This document shows, in pieces, positions 1-7,662 of a stretch of 64,000 nucleotides of DNA (the stretch's first letter is position 1; each line of letters begins with the position of its first letter). A program made the position numbers and the translations under genes. The DNA is from Lysobacteraceae bacterium 2PB (GTDB lineage: Bacteria; Pseudomonadota; Gammaproteobacteria; Xanthomonadales; Xanthomonadaceae), in contig SCMT01000002.1 in assembly GCA_005502915.1 (NCBI GenBank), forward strand, positions 1 to 64,000. Reading direction: 5' to 3'. The notes under the pieces were generated by a model. That model worked only from the letters and a program-made list of their open reading frames with translations. It ran no database searches and was not told the DNA's origin.

Positions 1-734
1 TGCTGCTCGGGCTTGCCGCAGAACTCGCGGCCGTTGTCGGTGAGAATGGCCTGGACCGGTACGCCGAGCGCTTCGTAGAACGGCAGGACGCGGTCGTAGA
101 GGGTGTCCGCCGCAGTGATCGGCATCTTGCTGGTGTAGACCTTGGCGAAGGCGAGCGAGCAGAAGGTGTCGACGACGACTTGGACGTAGACCTTGCCGAC
201 GCCCTTGAGGGTGCCCCAGTAGAAAGTGTCCTGATTCAGGAGCTCTCCGGGTGCGGAGGACTCGACGTGCTGGGGAACGACATCGCTGCCGGCGCGTTCG
301 AGCAGCCGCCTCTGTTCGTCGGAGAGGATGTAGGTGGTGTCGCAGGCCTGGGCTTCGAGCCGGAGCAGGCGCTGGTGGCGCTTGAGAATGTCGTGGCGCT
401 GCCAGACACCGCGTACGCCCGATGGACTGACCTCGACGCCGGAGAGTCGAAGCTGGTTGGCGACGAACTGCGATCCCTTGGTGGGGTGCTTGAGGCAGAA
501 GTCGAGGATGGCGGTCTCGACCTCGGGACTGACCCGGTTGGGATGGGGGGCGCGTGGCCCACGCTTCTGCTCGACGAGGCTGGCGACGCCGGCGGTCTGG
601 AAGGCGCGCTTGATCTCGTAGAACGAGTCGCGGCGATAGCGCATGAGCTGGCAGGCCCTGGAGACGTTGCCGAGTTCCTCGGCCAGTTGCAGCAGCGAGG
701 GCTTGCGCTTCGTAGTCTGTTGGGAATCGATCAC
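1..734 (-). CDS. IS481-type DDE transposase, runs off the left edge
   Basis: About 244 codons are visible, starting at a GTG at 732-734; the C-terminus lies outside the window. The N-terminal third reads as a helix-turn-helix DNA-binding region (LQLAEELGNVSRACQLMRYR). An integrase-core catalytic domain follows, with a first Asp in LNQDTFYWGTLKGVGKVY and a second in ILTDNGREF; the third acidic residue would be beyond the edge. This arrangement is typical of IS481/IS3-like transposases that act on the ends of their own element. I could not fix the terminal inverted repeat. The upstream end must lie between 735 and about 875, because the duplicated cassette begins right after that. No frameshift is visible in the part present, so the copy may be intact. 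Confidence 0.85.
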   Translation of the reverse strand, partial: MIDSQQTTKRKPSLLQLAEELGNVSRACQLMRYRRDSFYEIKRAFQTAGVASLVEQKRGPRAPHPNRVSPEVETAILDFCLKHPTKGSQFVANQLRLSGVEVSPSGVRGVWQRHDILKRHQRLLRLEAQACDTTYILSDEQRRLLERAGSDVVPQHVESSAPGELLNQDTFYWGTLKGVGKVYVQVVVDTFCSLAFAKVYTSKMPITAADTLYDRVLPFYEALGVPVQAILTDNGREFCGKPEQ

Positions 735-800
735 CTGGGGTCTCCGGGTGTGACTGGATGGTGTGGTAACCACCAATCTACCGAAGGCCCAGGTGCCCGC

Positions 801-820
801 CCTGAAACAAGCGTTTCAGG
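801..820. repeat. Short inverted repeat upstream of the transposase
   Basis: CCTGAAAC and GTTTCAGG face each other across AAGC, and the surrounding bases extend the pairing imperfectly. It lies upstream of the transposase start and could be part of the element's end or a transcript hairpin. The element boundary itself could not be identified. Confidence 0.4.
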
Positions 821-922
821 GGCGGACTGTCGGGGAAATACTCAACTCATACACTCTATGACGCCGACGGAGAGTGTGTCGGGAGGTGTGCCCCTTTGCC
901 GTCCCACTCTCGCACCGTGCTC

Positions 923-968
923 GGCGCGTCAAGGTCGGGGCGAGTTGCGATGCAAACCTTGACGCGCC
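923..968. repeat. Cassette copy 1: perfect 13-bp inverted repeat
   Basis: GGCGCGTCAAGGT (923-935) and ACCTTGACGCGCC (956-968) are perfect inverse complements separated by 20 bases. The same structure with the same spacing occurs at 1980-2025. Both lie about 70 bases upstream of a 57-codon ORF. It could be a protein-binding operator or an RNA hairpin; its conservation in both copies argues that it is functional. Confidence 0.75.
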
Positions 969-1038
969 TGCGCGCGATGCGCCTCTGACTCGCCAACGGC
1001 GCCCACGGTGGGCGTCGGGCGAATCAAGGAATGCCGTC

Positions 1039-1212
1039 ATGCTGAAGCAGCCCAACGTCCTGCTCGTCGAAGTCCCCCCGCAGTTCATCGCCCTGTGCGA
1101 AACCACCGGCGTGAGCCCGCAAGCCACCCTGCGCGGCATGGCCGCGATGCTCTGCGGCCTGCGCTACGACGCCGACGACCGCCTGGTGCCACTGGAGGGT
1201 GAAGCCGCGTGA
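1039..1212 (+). CDS. Small conserved ORF, cassette copy 1 (57 aa)
   Basis: A 57-residue protein of unknown function (MLKQPNVLLVEVPPQFIALC...). It is almost identical to the ORF at 2096-2269: differences are few and mostly third-position or conservative (ETT/DST, T/A, A/V, D/G), which looks like protein-level constraint. The sequence is predicted helical with a hydrophobic centre (LRGMAAMLCGL), reminiscent of small regulatory or accessory proteins of mobile regions, but I recognise no family. It lies downstream of a perfect inverted repeat and is followed by a GC-rich hairpin at 1219-1247. No strong Shine-Dalgarno is present; AAGGA at 1026-1030 is the best candidate. Confidence 0.6.
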   Translation: MLKQPNVLLVEVPPQFIALCETTGVSPQATLRGMAAMLCGLRYDADDRLVPLEGEAA

Positions 1213-1218
1213 GGCGTG

Positions 1219-1247
1219 CCCGGGCGCGGGCGGTGCCTGCGCCCGGG
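1219..1247 (+). terminator. GC-rich hairpin after small ORF copy 1
   Basis: CCCGGGCGC (1219-1227) pairs perfectly with GCGCCCGGG (1239-1247). It starts 7 bases after the stop codon. No T-run follows, so it is either a weak terminator or an mRNA-stabilising hairpin. Copy 2 has a degenerate version at the same place. Confidence 0.45.
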
Positions 1248-1324
1248 CCGACCCTGGTGTCAGGGGTAGAGCATGGTGTCATCGTGGAGTAGGCTTGTTT
1301 TCCCTGAATTGCGAAACCCACGCC

Positions 1325-1765
1325 ATGGCGCTGTCCAACGAAATTCACGAGAAGATAGTGGTTCTCTCCGGTGAGGGGGATCGCCTGGCCGAGGCAGGGG
1401 ATTACTACTCGGCCGTGCAGCGTTACATCGAGGCACTCGATCTACTGCCCGAGCCGAAGACCGACTGGGAGGCTTGCACGTGGTTGCTCGTCGCGATCGG
1501 GGATGCGAATTTTCGCGCCGGTCACCATGAGCAGGCGCGTGCAGCGCTGATCGATGCCATGCATTGCCCGGGCGCGATCGGCAATCCATTCATCCATCTG
1601 CGCCTTGGTCAGACGCAATTTGAACTTGGCAACATGGAACGCGCGAACGATGAATTGGCCCGTGCTTACATGGGCGTCGGAAAAGAGATTTTTTCGGAAG
1701 AAGACCCAAAGTACTTCACGCATTTGAAGACTGTTCTCCTTCCGCCCGCGAATGGCGAGTGGTGA
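1325..1765 (+). CDS. Tetratricopeptide-repeat protein, probable orphan immunity protein
   Basis: A 146-residue protein with TPR-like helix pairs: a first unit around LAEAGDYYSAVQRYIEALDL (residues 20-40), a second around AIGDANFRAGHHEQARAALIDAM, and a third around HLRLGQTQFELGNMERANDE. The start at 1325 gives the family-typical N-terminus MALSNEIHEKI. From general knowledge, near-identical small TPR proteins are common in Proteobacteria beside Rhs-type polymorphic toxins, where they act as cytoplasmic immunity proteins. No toxin gene is visible here, so it would be an orphan; that function is inference. Its lower GC and AT-rich codons (around 1680-1740) contrast with the neighbours and suggest transfer. 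It lies between the two copies of the small cassette. Confidence 0.7.
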   Translation: MALSNEIHEKIVVLSGEGDRLAEAGDYYSAVQRYIEALDLLPEPKTDWEACTWLLVAIGDANFRAGHHEQARAALIDAMHCPGAIGNPFIHLRLGQTQFELGNMERANDELARAYMGVGKEIFSEEDPKYFTHLKTVLLPPANGEW

Positions 1766-1770
1766 ACTCG

Positions 1771-1895
1771 GTAGGGCAGGCGCAAGCCCGCCAGAAAGAA
1801 GCCGCAAACCGCAAGGCGCATCATGTCTCCGTGACGCCTCATCGGCGGCGTGCGGAATACCACGCGTTGCAACGGCGGGCTTGAGCCCGCCCTAC
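1771..1895. repeat. Pair of facing GTAG-type palindromic repeats (REP/SMAG-like)
   Basis: GTAGGGCAGGCGCAAGCCCGCC (1771-1792) and GGCGGGCTTGAGCCCGCCCTAC (1874-1895) are imperfect hairpins, each with a GTAG end, in opposite orientation about 80 bases apart. GTAG-headed REP elements (SMAG) are known in Stenotrophomonas, and facing pairs are their usual arrangement. They follow the TPR gene directly and would form a hairpin in its 3' UTR. Confidence 0.65.
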
Positions 1896-1979
1896 AAGAG
1901 TGACTAAGCAAGCCTAAGGCGGCATCGGATGCGGTGTGGGGAATGTGCCCCGTTGTCATCCCAATCTCGCACCGTGCAC

Positions 1980-2025
1980 GGCGCGTCAAGGTCGGGGCGA
2001 GTTGCGGTGCAAACCTTGACGCGCC
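1980..2025. repeat. Cassette copy 2: perfect 13-bp inverted repeat
   Basis: GGCGCGTCAAGGT (1980-1992) and ACCTTGACGCGCC (2013-2025), separated by 20 bases exactly as in copy 1. The loop differs by one base. It lies upstream of the second small ORF. Confidence 0.75.
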
Positions 2026-2095
2026 TGCGCGCGATGCGTGACTGACTCGCCAACGGCGCCCACGGTGGGCGTCGGGCGAATCAAGGAATGCCGTC

Positions 2096-2269
2096 ATGCT
2101 GAAGCAGCCCAACGTCCTGCTCGTCGAAGTGCCCCCGCAGTTCATCGCCCTGTGTGACTCCACCGGCGTGAGCCCGCAAGCCGCCCTGCGCGGCATGGCC
2201 GCGATGCTCTGCGGCCTGCGATACGACGTTGACGGCCGGCTGGTGCCACTGGAGGGTGAAGCCGCGTGA
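2096..2269 (+). CDS. Small conserved ORF, cassette copy 2 (57 aa)
   Basis: Second copy of the 57-residue ORF of unknown function. It matches copy 1 except at a handful of positions (DST for ETT, A for T, V for A, G for D). It has the same upstream inverted repeat, the same intervening sequence (GTCGGGCGAATCAAGGAATG) and the same stop context. Similarity starts about 160 bases before the ORF and fades soon after the stop, so the repeated unit is about 0.35-0.4 kb. Function is not recognised. The conserved reading frame in both copies is the main support for it being a real gene. Confidence 0.6.
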   Translation: MLKQPNVLLVEVPPQFIALCDSTGVSPQAALRGMAAMLCGLRYDVDGRLVPLEGEAA

Positions 2270-2477
2270 GGCGTGCCCGGTGCGGGCCAGGCTCGCGCCC
2301 GGGACGCGACGCCCGGCAATGCGCCCGAGACACCGCACTGACGCCGGACAGGATCGACGGAGAGACCGGATCGATACCGCCACATCGCGTATGCTCGGTC
2401 ATGCAGGGATCGCCGCTCGCGGTGTATACGGCGAGCGCTCGCGTCACGTTGAGGTCCACACAGGGAGGTCGCCGCGC

Positions 2478-4196
2478 ATGTACAGCCGTCGCAGATTCCT
2501 CAAGTCCGGCGTCGCGCTCGGCGCGCTCGCCATCGCTGGCGGCTGCCGTGGCCGTCTCGTCAAACCACCGAGCTGTCCGCAGTACGCGCAGCCGGATGGG
2601 CAGGTGGTGATCGACGCGCATTGCCACATCTTCAATGGCAGCGATCTGCAGATCGCCGGCTTCGTCAACCAGGTCGGATTGCGCCAGCCGGACCTGAGTC
2701 CGCTCAACCTGATCGGCGACATCGTCCAGGCGCTGGCGTGGGAATTGGCACCCACCGCCGACGAGGAGTTGCGCTGGCTTCGCAGTCGCGACAAGGGCGA
2801 TGGGCTGGGCACCGGTTCCGGGGAAGGCTCGCTCGTCGCTCCGCATCCGCTGTCGGCCACGCTGCGGAGCGTCCGCAAGGACAGCGACACGCGATTCGTC
2901 GAGTTCTGGCAGCAGCTGGACGCTTTGGATACGGGCGCGGCCACGCGCAAGGGTCTGCTGCGCGCGAACGACGCAGAGGCCCGGGTCGATGAATTCTTCC
3001 GCAGGCTGGAGCAGGGCACGCCGCGCACCAGTGCCGAGAAGAGCGCCCGGTCGCTGCGTCAACAGCTTCGGAGCCGCGATGGCGTCATCGCGGCGCTGCG
3101 CGCCGAGGAAGCCGGCGACGGCCGCGTGTCCGCCATCATCAGCTTCCTCAAGACCTTCTTCCGTTTCCGGATCGAGAACGCGTGGACGATGCTGCAGGCC
3201 TATGGCTGCGATTCGAAGACCGGCGTCGACCTGCTCTGCCCGGCGATGGTGGACTTCGACCTGTGGCTCGGCGACGCCAACCGCGATCGCGGGCGCACGT
3301 ATTCTCCGATCGACCGCCAGATGGACGTCATGCGGGAGATCGCGCTCGCCACCCAGGGGCGGGTGCATGCGATGGCGCCGTTCAACCCGCTGCGCGCCGC
3401 CTGCGACCCGGACGCGGGTTACATCCGACGTGCGGTCGAGGAGTACGGCTGCATCGCGTTCAAGGTGTATCCGCCGATGGGGTTCAGTGCGACCGACAAC
3501 ACGCAGATCACGCAGCCGACGCTGAAGCAGTGTCCGGGCAACCGCCCGGTCGCCACGCGGCAGCAGCTGGACACGATCCTGCACGATTTCTACTCGCGCT
3601 GCGCCGAGCTTGGCGTCCCGGTGATGGCGCACACGTCCGACTCCAACGAGGCCTATTCCGGTTCCGGCAAGCTGGCCGGGCCAGGTTTCTGGGAAGACGT
3701 GCTGGGCAGCTACGGCAGGGAGATGGCCGCCGGCCATTCCAGTCTGCGGATCAACCTCGGCCACATGGGCGGCGACCACAAGGCCGGCGAACCGAATGAC
3801 TGGCGCGAGCAGGTCGCGACGGCAATGGAGCGCTTCCCGGGGCAGGTCTACACCGACCTGAGCTACTACGAGCACATGATGGGCAGTGCCGACGTGCGCC
3901 GCCGGCTCGCGGAGCAGATGCAGATGGTGAAGCGCGAATTCGTTTGGCCGCACGTCATGTACGGCTCGGACTGGAGCATGCTGGCGGCCCAGCCGCGCTG
4001 GCGCCATTACATCGACGACTTCGCGAGCTTCCTCGACAGCGACCTGAAACTGGATGCACCACAGCGCGCAGCGATCATGGGCGAAACGGCCCTCACCTTC
4101 TACGGCCTGCGCGACGGCCAGCCGACGATGGAGCGCCTGCGCAAGTTCCACGACGCCGATTGGCGAGGCATGGGGGCGCTGACCGAAAGGGGATGA
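2478..4196 (+). CDS. Tat-exported amidohydrolase-family metal-dependent hydrolase
   Basis: A 572-residue protein. The start at 2478 puts a twin-arginine motif (SRRRFLKSG) at residues 3-11, followed by a hydrophobic stretch ending AIAGGC, a weak lipobox, so it is probably exported folded and possibly lipidated. The mature part opens with VIDAHCHIFNG, the HxH metal-binding motif of amidohydrolase TIM barrels. Later candidate ligands are MAHTSDSNEA, NLGHMGGDHKAG and the Asp in VMYGSDWSM. The family hydrolyses or decarboxylates small substrates; the substrate here cannot be read from sequence. An insertion between the first strand and the barrel (about residues 100-220) makes it longer than a typical PF04909 protein. 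It appears to be transcribed alone. Confidence 0.8.
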   Translation: MYSRRRFLKSGVALGALAIAGGCRGRLVKPPSCPQYAQPDGQVVIDAHCHIFNGSDLQIAGFVNQVGLRQPDLSPLNLIGDIVQALAWELAPTADEELRWLRSRDKGDGLGTGSGEGSLVAPHPLSATLRSVRKDSDTRFVEFWQQLDALDTGAATRKGLLRANDAEARVDEFFRRLEQGTPRTSAEKSARSLRQQLRSRDGVIAALRAEEAGDGRVSAIISFLKTFFRFRIENAWTMLQAYGCDSKTGVDLLCPAMVDFDLWLGDANRDRGRTYSPIDRQMDVMREIALATQGRVHAMAPFNPLRAACDPDAGYIRRAVEEYGCIAFKVYPPMGFSATDNTQITQPTLKQCPGNRPVATRQQLDTILHDFYSRCAELGVPVMAHTSDSNEAYSGSGKLAGPGFWEDVLGSYGREMAAGHSSLRINLGHMGGDHKAGEPNDWREQVATAMERFPGQVYTDLSYYEHMMGSADVRRRLAEQMQMVKREFVWPHVMYGSDWSMLAAQPRWRHYIDDFASFLDSDLKLDAPQRAAIMGETALTFYGLRDGQPTMERLRKFHDADWRGMGALTERG

Positions 4197-4263
4197 ACAG
4201 GTACGCGGTGCGCTGCGCCTGTCCGGCGACGGGACCTCGGCGCTCGACTTCAACGCGACGCCA

Positions 4264-4818
4264 TCACCACATCAGATCGTCCGGCACCTTGAACTGCGCG
4301 TAGTACGCGTCGTCTTCCGAGGTGCTGGCCTCGGGTTCGCTGCCGGCGGCCTGGCCGTGGTCGAGCACGATCATGCTGGCGTCGCGTTCGCGGACCTTGT
4401 CGGCGGCGGGGCGGGGCAGGAGTTCGAAGCGGTCGTCGATGCGGGCGATGACCAGGGCGCCGGAGGACAGCTTCTTCCGCAGGTCGTCGTTGACCAGCAG
4501 GGTGCGGATGACGCCGTCGACGACGAAGCGGTATTCGCTCTCGCCGCTGCGCGGCACCTTGCGGTCGTCGATGATCTGCCGCGCCTGGGCGCGCAGTTCG
4601 GCGGCGCGGGCCTGCGCCTTGCGCTCGGCTTCCAGCGCGCGGTCGCGTTCGACCTTCTCGGCCCGGGCGCGCTCGGCTTCGAGCTGGATCTCGCTGGGTC
4701 CGGACGCGGCCTTGGCGTGCTTGGCCTTGTGCTGTTCGCGGGCCACTTCGGCCACCTTGGACTTCTTGACCAGGCCGGCCTTGAGCAGCTGTTCCTGGAG
4801 CGGGTTCGGCTTCGCCAT
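4264..4818 (-). CDS. DUF2058 family protein (YaiL-like)
   Basis: A 184-residue protein starting MAKPNPLQEQLLKAGLVKKS, the characteristic N-terminus of the DUF2058/YaiL family. A long charged helix rich in Glu, Arg and Ala (about residues 35-85) is probably coiled coil. The C-terminal half carries the conserved YRFVVDGVIRTLLV and ALVIARIDDRFELLPR strands. The biochemical role of the family is not established; proteins of this type are cytoplasmic and nucleic-acid-associated by annotation only. It is divergent from the YgjP-like gene with about 80 bases between starts, leaving room for back-to-back promoters. Confidence 0.85.
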   Translation of the reverse strand: MAKPNPLQEQLLKAGLVKKSKVAEVAREQHKAKHAKAASGPSEIQLEAERARAEKVERDRALEAERKAQARAAELRAQARQIIDDRKVPRSGESEYRFVVDGVIRTLLVNDDLRKKLSSGALVIARIDDRFELLPRPAADKVRERDASMIVLDHGQAAGSEPEASTSEDDAYYAQFKVPDDLMW

Positions 4819-4898
4819 GTCGCGGTATCCTGCGGGATGTTCTGATCCGGATGTCCGCGCATGATACCCGCCGACCCCGCTGCCTGGCCGCCCCGCCG

Positions 4899-5405
4899 AT
4901 GGACGCACTGAAGTACCTCGCCGGCTACCCGGAGCACGTCCAGTCGCGGGTCCGCGCGCTGATCGAGGCGGGCCGGCTGGGACCGATGCTGGCCGAGCGT
5001 TACGGCGAGCGCCACGCGGTGCGCAACGACGGCCAACTCTACGACTACGTGCAGGCGATGAAGGACCGCCATCTGCGCAAGTCGGTGCCGCTGGGCAAGG
5101 TGGTCTACGACGGCAAGCTGCAGGTGGTGCAGCACGCGCTGGGCACGCACACCGCGATCTCCCGCGTGCACGGCGGCAAGCTCAAGGCCAGCCGCGAGAT
5201 CCGCATCGCCAGCGTGTTCCGCGACGCGCCCGCCGAGTTCCTGAAGATGATCGTGGTGCACGAACTGGCGCACCTGAAGGAAACCGAGCACAACAAGGCC
5301 TTCTACCAGCTCTGCACGCACATGGCGCCGCACTACCACCAGCTGGAGTTCGACCTGCGGCTGTACCTGACGCAGCTGGCGCTTTCCGGGACAGAGGCCT
5401 CCTAG
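4899..5405 (+). CDS. YgjP-like M48-type metallopeptidase-fold protein
   Basis: A 168-residue protein with the zinc motif VVHELAHLKETEHNKAFYQL: HExxH plus a downstream His, as in the YgjP/WLM family (metallopeptidase fold; E. coli YgjP has been described as a UTP pyrophosphatase). I chose ATG 4899 (MDALKYLAGYPEHVQ) because homologues begin near this motif; an in-frame ATG at 4851 would add 16 residues of low-complexity sequence and intrude on the promoter region of the divergent gene. Cytoplasmic, no signal peptide. Confidence 0.75.
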   Translation: MDALKYLAGYPEHVQSRVRALIEAGRLGPMLAERYGERHAVRNDGQLYDYVQAMKDRHLRKSVPLGKVVYDGKLQVVQHALGTHTAISRVHGGKLKASREIRIASVFRDAPAEFLKMIVVHELAHLKETEHNKAFYQLCTHMAPHYHQLEFDLRLYLTQLALSGTEAS

Positions 5406-5486
5406 CCTGACCCGCCGTCCGACGGGTTGAGCCATGCATGCGGCTGTGAGAGGCTCGATGCCGTTCACGCACGGAGGAATTGACCC

Positions 5487-6161
5487 ATGACGCAACCCAT
5501 GCCCGATCGGATCGATGTCATCGTCGATGTCGAAACCAGGGTTCGCCCTGAATCCATCAGCCTGCACGCGCGCGTTTCAGGCAGTGCCAGCATCGGTACG
5601 GAAGCCGCGCTGCGCAAAGGCCGGGAAATCGTCGCGATCATCGATTTGCTGGCCAGGCACGGCATTGCCGAGTCGGCTCTCGTCATTCATTCGGTGAGCT
5701 TCGAAGCTGCGGAGGGTTGGCTGTCCGGGTCATCCGCCCAGATGGGCATCGAGCTGAGAAAGCTCCCCTTGGAGAAAGCGCCCGACATCATCGCGGCTTT
5801 GTCGACAGCGAAGGGCGTGGCACTCGTTCGCCTCCATCGCGAGTACGGCGACATGCGTGCGCAGCGCGATGAATTGCTGGAGAGAGGGGTTGCCCAATGC
5901 CTGCAGCAGGCGCGCGTGATTGCGAGTGCGGCAGGGGTTCCGCTGCTGGGCATCTATACGCTGCAGCAGCAATGGGTGGAGCCGGAGGAGCGGAACCTGC
6001 CTGTGTCGGCAAGCCTGCCTCGTGGCATGGAGCGCGGTCGCATCGCCACCGTCGATGCGCAGGATGTCAAGGGTTTCCAGGTTCTGCAGCAGTATGAGGC
6101 GAAACTCGGTGTGCAGTTGCGCATGACGCTGCGCGTGGGTGCGTTCGCCGGTAACGGCTGA
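5487..6161 (+). CDS. SIMPL (DUF541) domain protein
   Basis: A 224-residue protein whose pattern (VDVETRVRPESISLHARVSGSA, repeated Ala/Glu helices, then SALVIHSVSFEAAEGWLSGSSA) fits the SIMPL/DUF541 fold, which has alternating strands and long helices. Most relatives are periplasmic with a signal peptide; none is visible here, so this one looks cytoplasmic. A good Shine-Dalgarno (GGAGG at 5473-5477) supports the start. GC content is lower than in neighbours. The role is unknown. It could be a distant member only; the family call rests on pattern rather than a catalytic motif. Confidence 0.6.
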   Translation: MTQPMPDRIDVIVDVETRVRPESISLHARVSGSASIGTEAALRKGREIVAIIDLLARHGIAESALVIHSVSFEAAEGWLSGSSAQMGIELRKLPLEKAPDIIAALSTAKGVALVRLHREYGDMRAQRDELLERGVAQCLQQARVIASAAGVPLLGIYTLQQQWVEPEERNLPVSASLPRGMERGRIATVDAQDVKGFQVLQQYEAKLGVQLRMTLRVGAFAGNG

Positions 6162-6227
6162 GGAGATCCGCATGGCGTGCGAAGGATTTCTCGGCGCGCG
6201 TCGTGCGGGAAGATCTGGCCCCTACAG

Positions 6228-7427
6228 TCACACCGCCAGCCCGGCCGCATTCCCCGAGGCCCAGGCCCACTGGAAGTTGTAGCCGCCGAGCCAGCCGGTG
6301 ACGTCGACGACTTCGCCGATGAAATGCAGGCCGGGCACGTGCTTCGACATCATCGTGCTCGACGACAGCTCGTCGGTATCCACGCCGCCGAGGGTGACTT
6401 CGGCGGTGCGGTAGCCTTCGGTGCCGTTCGCGATGAGCGGGAAGGCCTGCAGGAAGCCGGCGATCTCGCGCAGCTGTGGATCGTTGTACTGGCGGATCGG
6501 TCGGCTCGGGAACCACACTTCGCACAGCCGCTCGGCGAACCGCTTCGGGAACAGTTCCGCGAGCGCGGTGCGCAGCTCGATGCCCGGCCTGCTCGTGCGC
6601 AGCGATTTCAGCGTCTCGAAAGCGTCGGCCTGCGGCAGCAGGTCGAGCTGCAGCTCGTCGCCGACGTTCCAGTACGAGGAGATCTGCAGGATCGCCGGGC
6701 CGCTGACGCCGCGATGAGTGATCAGCATGAAGTTGCTGAAGGCACGGCCATTGCACTGCGCGGTGACCGGCAGCGACACGCCGCTGAGCTCGGCGAAACG
6801 CTCCTGCGGCTTGCCGGTCATGGTCAGCGGCACCAGGCCCGCGCGCGTGGGCAGCACGGTGTGGCCGAACTGCCGCGCGAGCTCGTAGCCGAAGCCGGTC
6901 GCGCCCATGCTGGGGATCGACAGTCCGCCGGTGGCGACGACCAGCGACGGTGCGCGCAGTTCGCCCAGCGTGGTGCGCACGCGGAAGCCGTTGTCGGTCT
7001 TCTCGACGCCTTCGACGCTGCAGCTGGTGTCGATGCGCACGCCGGCATCGGCGCATTCGTCGAGCAGCATCTTCACGATCAGCTTCGAGGATTCGTCGCA
7101 GAACAGCTGGCCGAGCTCCTTCTCGTGGTAGGCGATGCCGTGCGCTTCGACCATGTCGATGAAGTGCTGCGGCGTGTAGCGCGCCAGCGCCGACTTGCAG
7201 AAATGCGGGTTGTTCGAGAGGAAGTTCGCCGGCGTGGTGCCGGTATTGGTGAAATTGCAGCGCCCGCCGCCGGACATCAGGATCTTCTTGCCGCAGCGGT
7301 TCGCATGCTCGACCACCCGCACGCGTCTGCCGCGCAGGCCGGCCACGCGCGCGCACATCAGCCCCGCCGCGCCGCCGCCGATGATGATCACGTCGGTGGT
7401 GGTGGGTACGGTCGTCATGGCGGGCAT
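6228..7427 (-). CDS. BaiN/YhiN-type flavoprotein (HI0933 family)
   Basis: A 399-residue FAD-dependent oxidoreductase. The N-terminal dinucleotide-binding motif IIIGGGAAGLMCARVAG is followed by the family signature KILMSGGGRCNFTN. The C-terminal FAD motif is GLHFIGEVVDVTGWLGGYN. The family (YhiN/RdsA, BaiN-like) has been linked to redox reactions on varied substrates; the substrate here is unknown. The start at 7427 (MPAMTTVP) or 7418 (MTTVP) cannot be separated because neither has a clear ribosome site. It is convergent with the SIMPL gene and single in its transcript. Confidence 0.85.
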   Translation of the reverse strand: MPAMTTVPTTTDVIIIGGGAAGLMCARVAGLRGRRVRVVEHANRCGKKILMSGGGRCNFTNTGTTPANFLSNNPHFCKSALARYTPQHFIDMVEAHGIAYHEKELGQLFCDESSKLIVKMLLDECADAGVRIDTSCSVEGVEKTDNGFRVRTTLGELRAPSLVVATGGLSIPSMGATGFGYELARQFGHTVLPTRAGLVPLTMTGKPQERFAELSGVSLPVTAQCNGRAFSNFMLITHRGVSGPAILQISSYWNVGDELQLDLLPQADAFETLKSLRTSRPGIELRTALAELFPKRFAERLCEVWFPSRPIRQYNDPQLREIAGFLQAFPLIANGTEGYRTAEVTLGGVDTDELSSSTMMSKHVPGLHFIGEVVDVTGWLGGYNFQWAWASGNAAGLAV

Positions 7428-7518
7428 CGGTCGAGAATGGCGGGCGTTGGCATCGTAGGGAGTCGCGTCGGATGGAAGCGAAGGATCGATCGGCCGCTCG
7501 TGCGGAGCAATAAAACAA

Positions 7519-7593
7519 CGTCATCCTCGCGCAAGCGAGGACCCAAGCTTGGTCGCCGCTGATGCATGGGTCCTCGCTTGCGCGAGGATGACG
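7519..7593. repeat. Perfect 27-bp inverted repeat (dispersed palindromic element)
   Basis: The 27 bases at 7519-7545 (starting CGTCATCCTCGCG) are perfectly complementary to 7567-7593, with a 21-base centre. The core GTCATCCTCGCGCAAGCGAGG is the kind of short palindromic repeat dispersed through many proteobacterial genomes. It sits between nadV and the flavoprotein gene, so an RNA form would be a long hairpin in either direction. Confidence 0.8.
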
Positions 7594-7615
7594 AGCATTA
7601 TGAAGGCGCGCAAAA

Positions 7616-7655
7616 GCCCCGTCTCCCCTCAGGGTCACATGACGGGAAACGGGGC
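7616..7655 (-). terminator. Probable terminator of the nadM-nadV operon
   Basis: Reading the minus strand, GCCCCGT (from 7655 down) pairs with ACGGGGC (7622-7616) and is followed by TTTTG. It lies just downstream of the nadV stop. The loop is long, so this is a moderate-strength call. Confidence 0.5.
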
Positions 7656-7662
7656 GCAGGCA

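Noticed and set aside
878-2290. CRISPR array
   Set aside because: There are only two copies, about 1 kb apart and 0.35 kb long, which is unlike CRISPR repeats.
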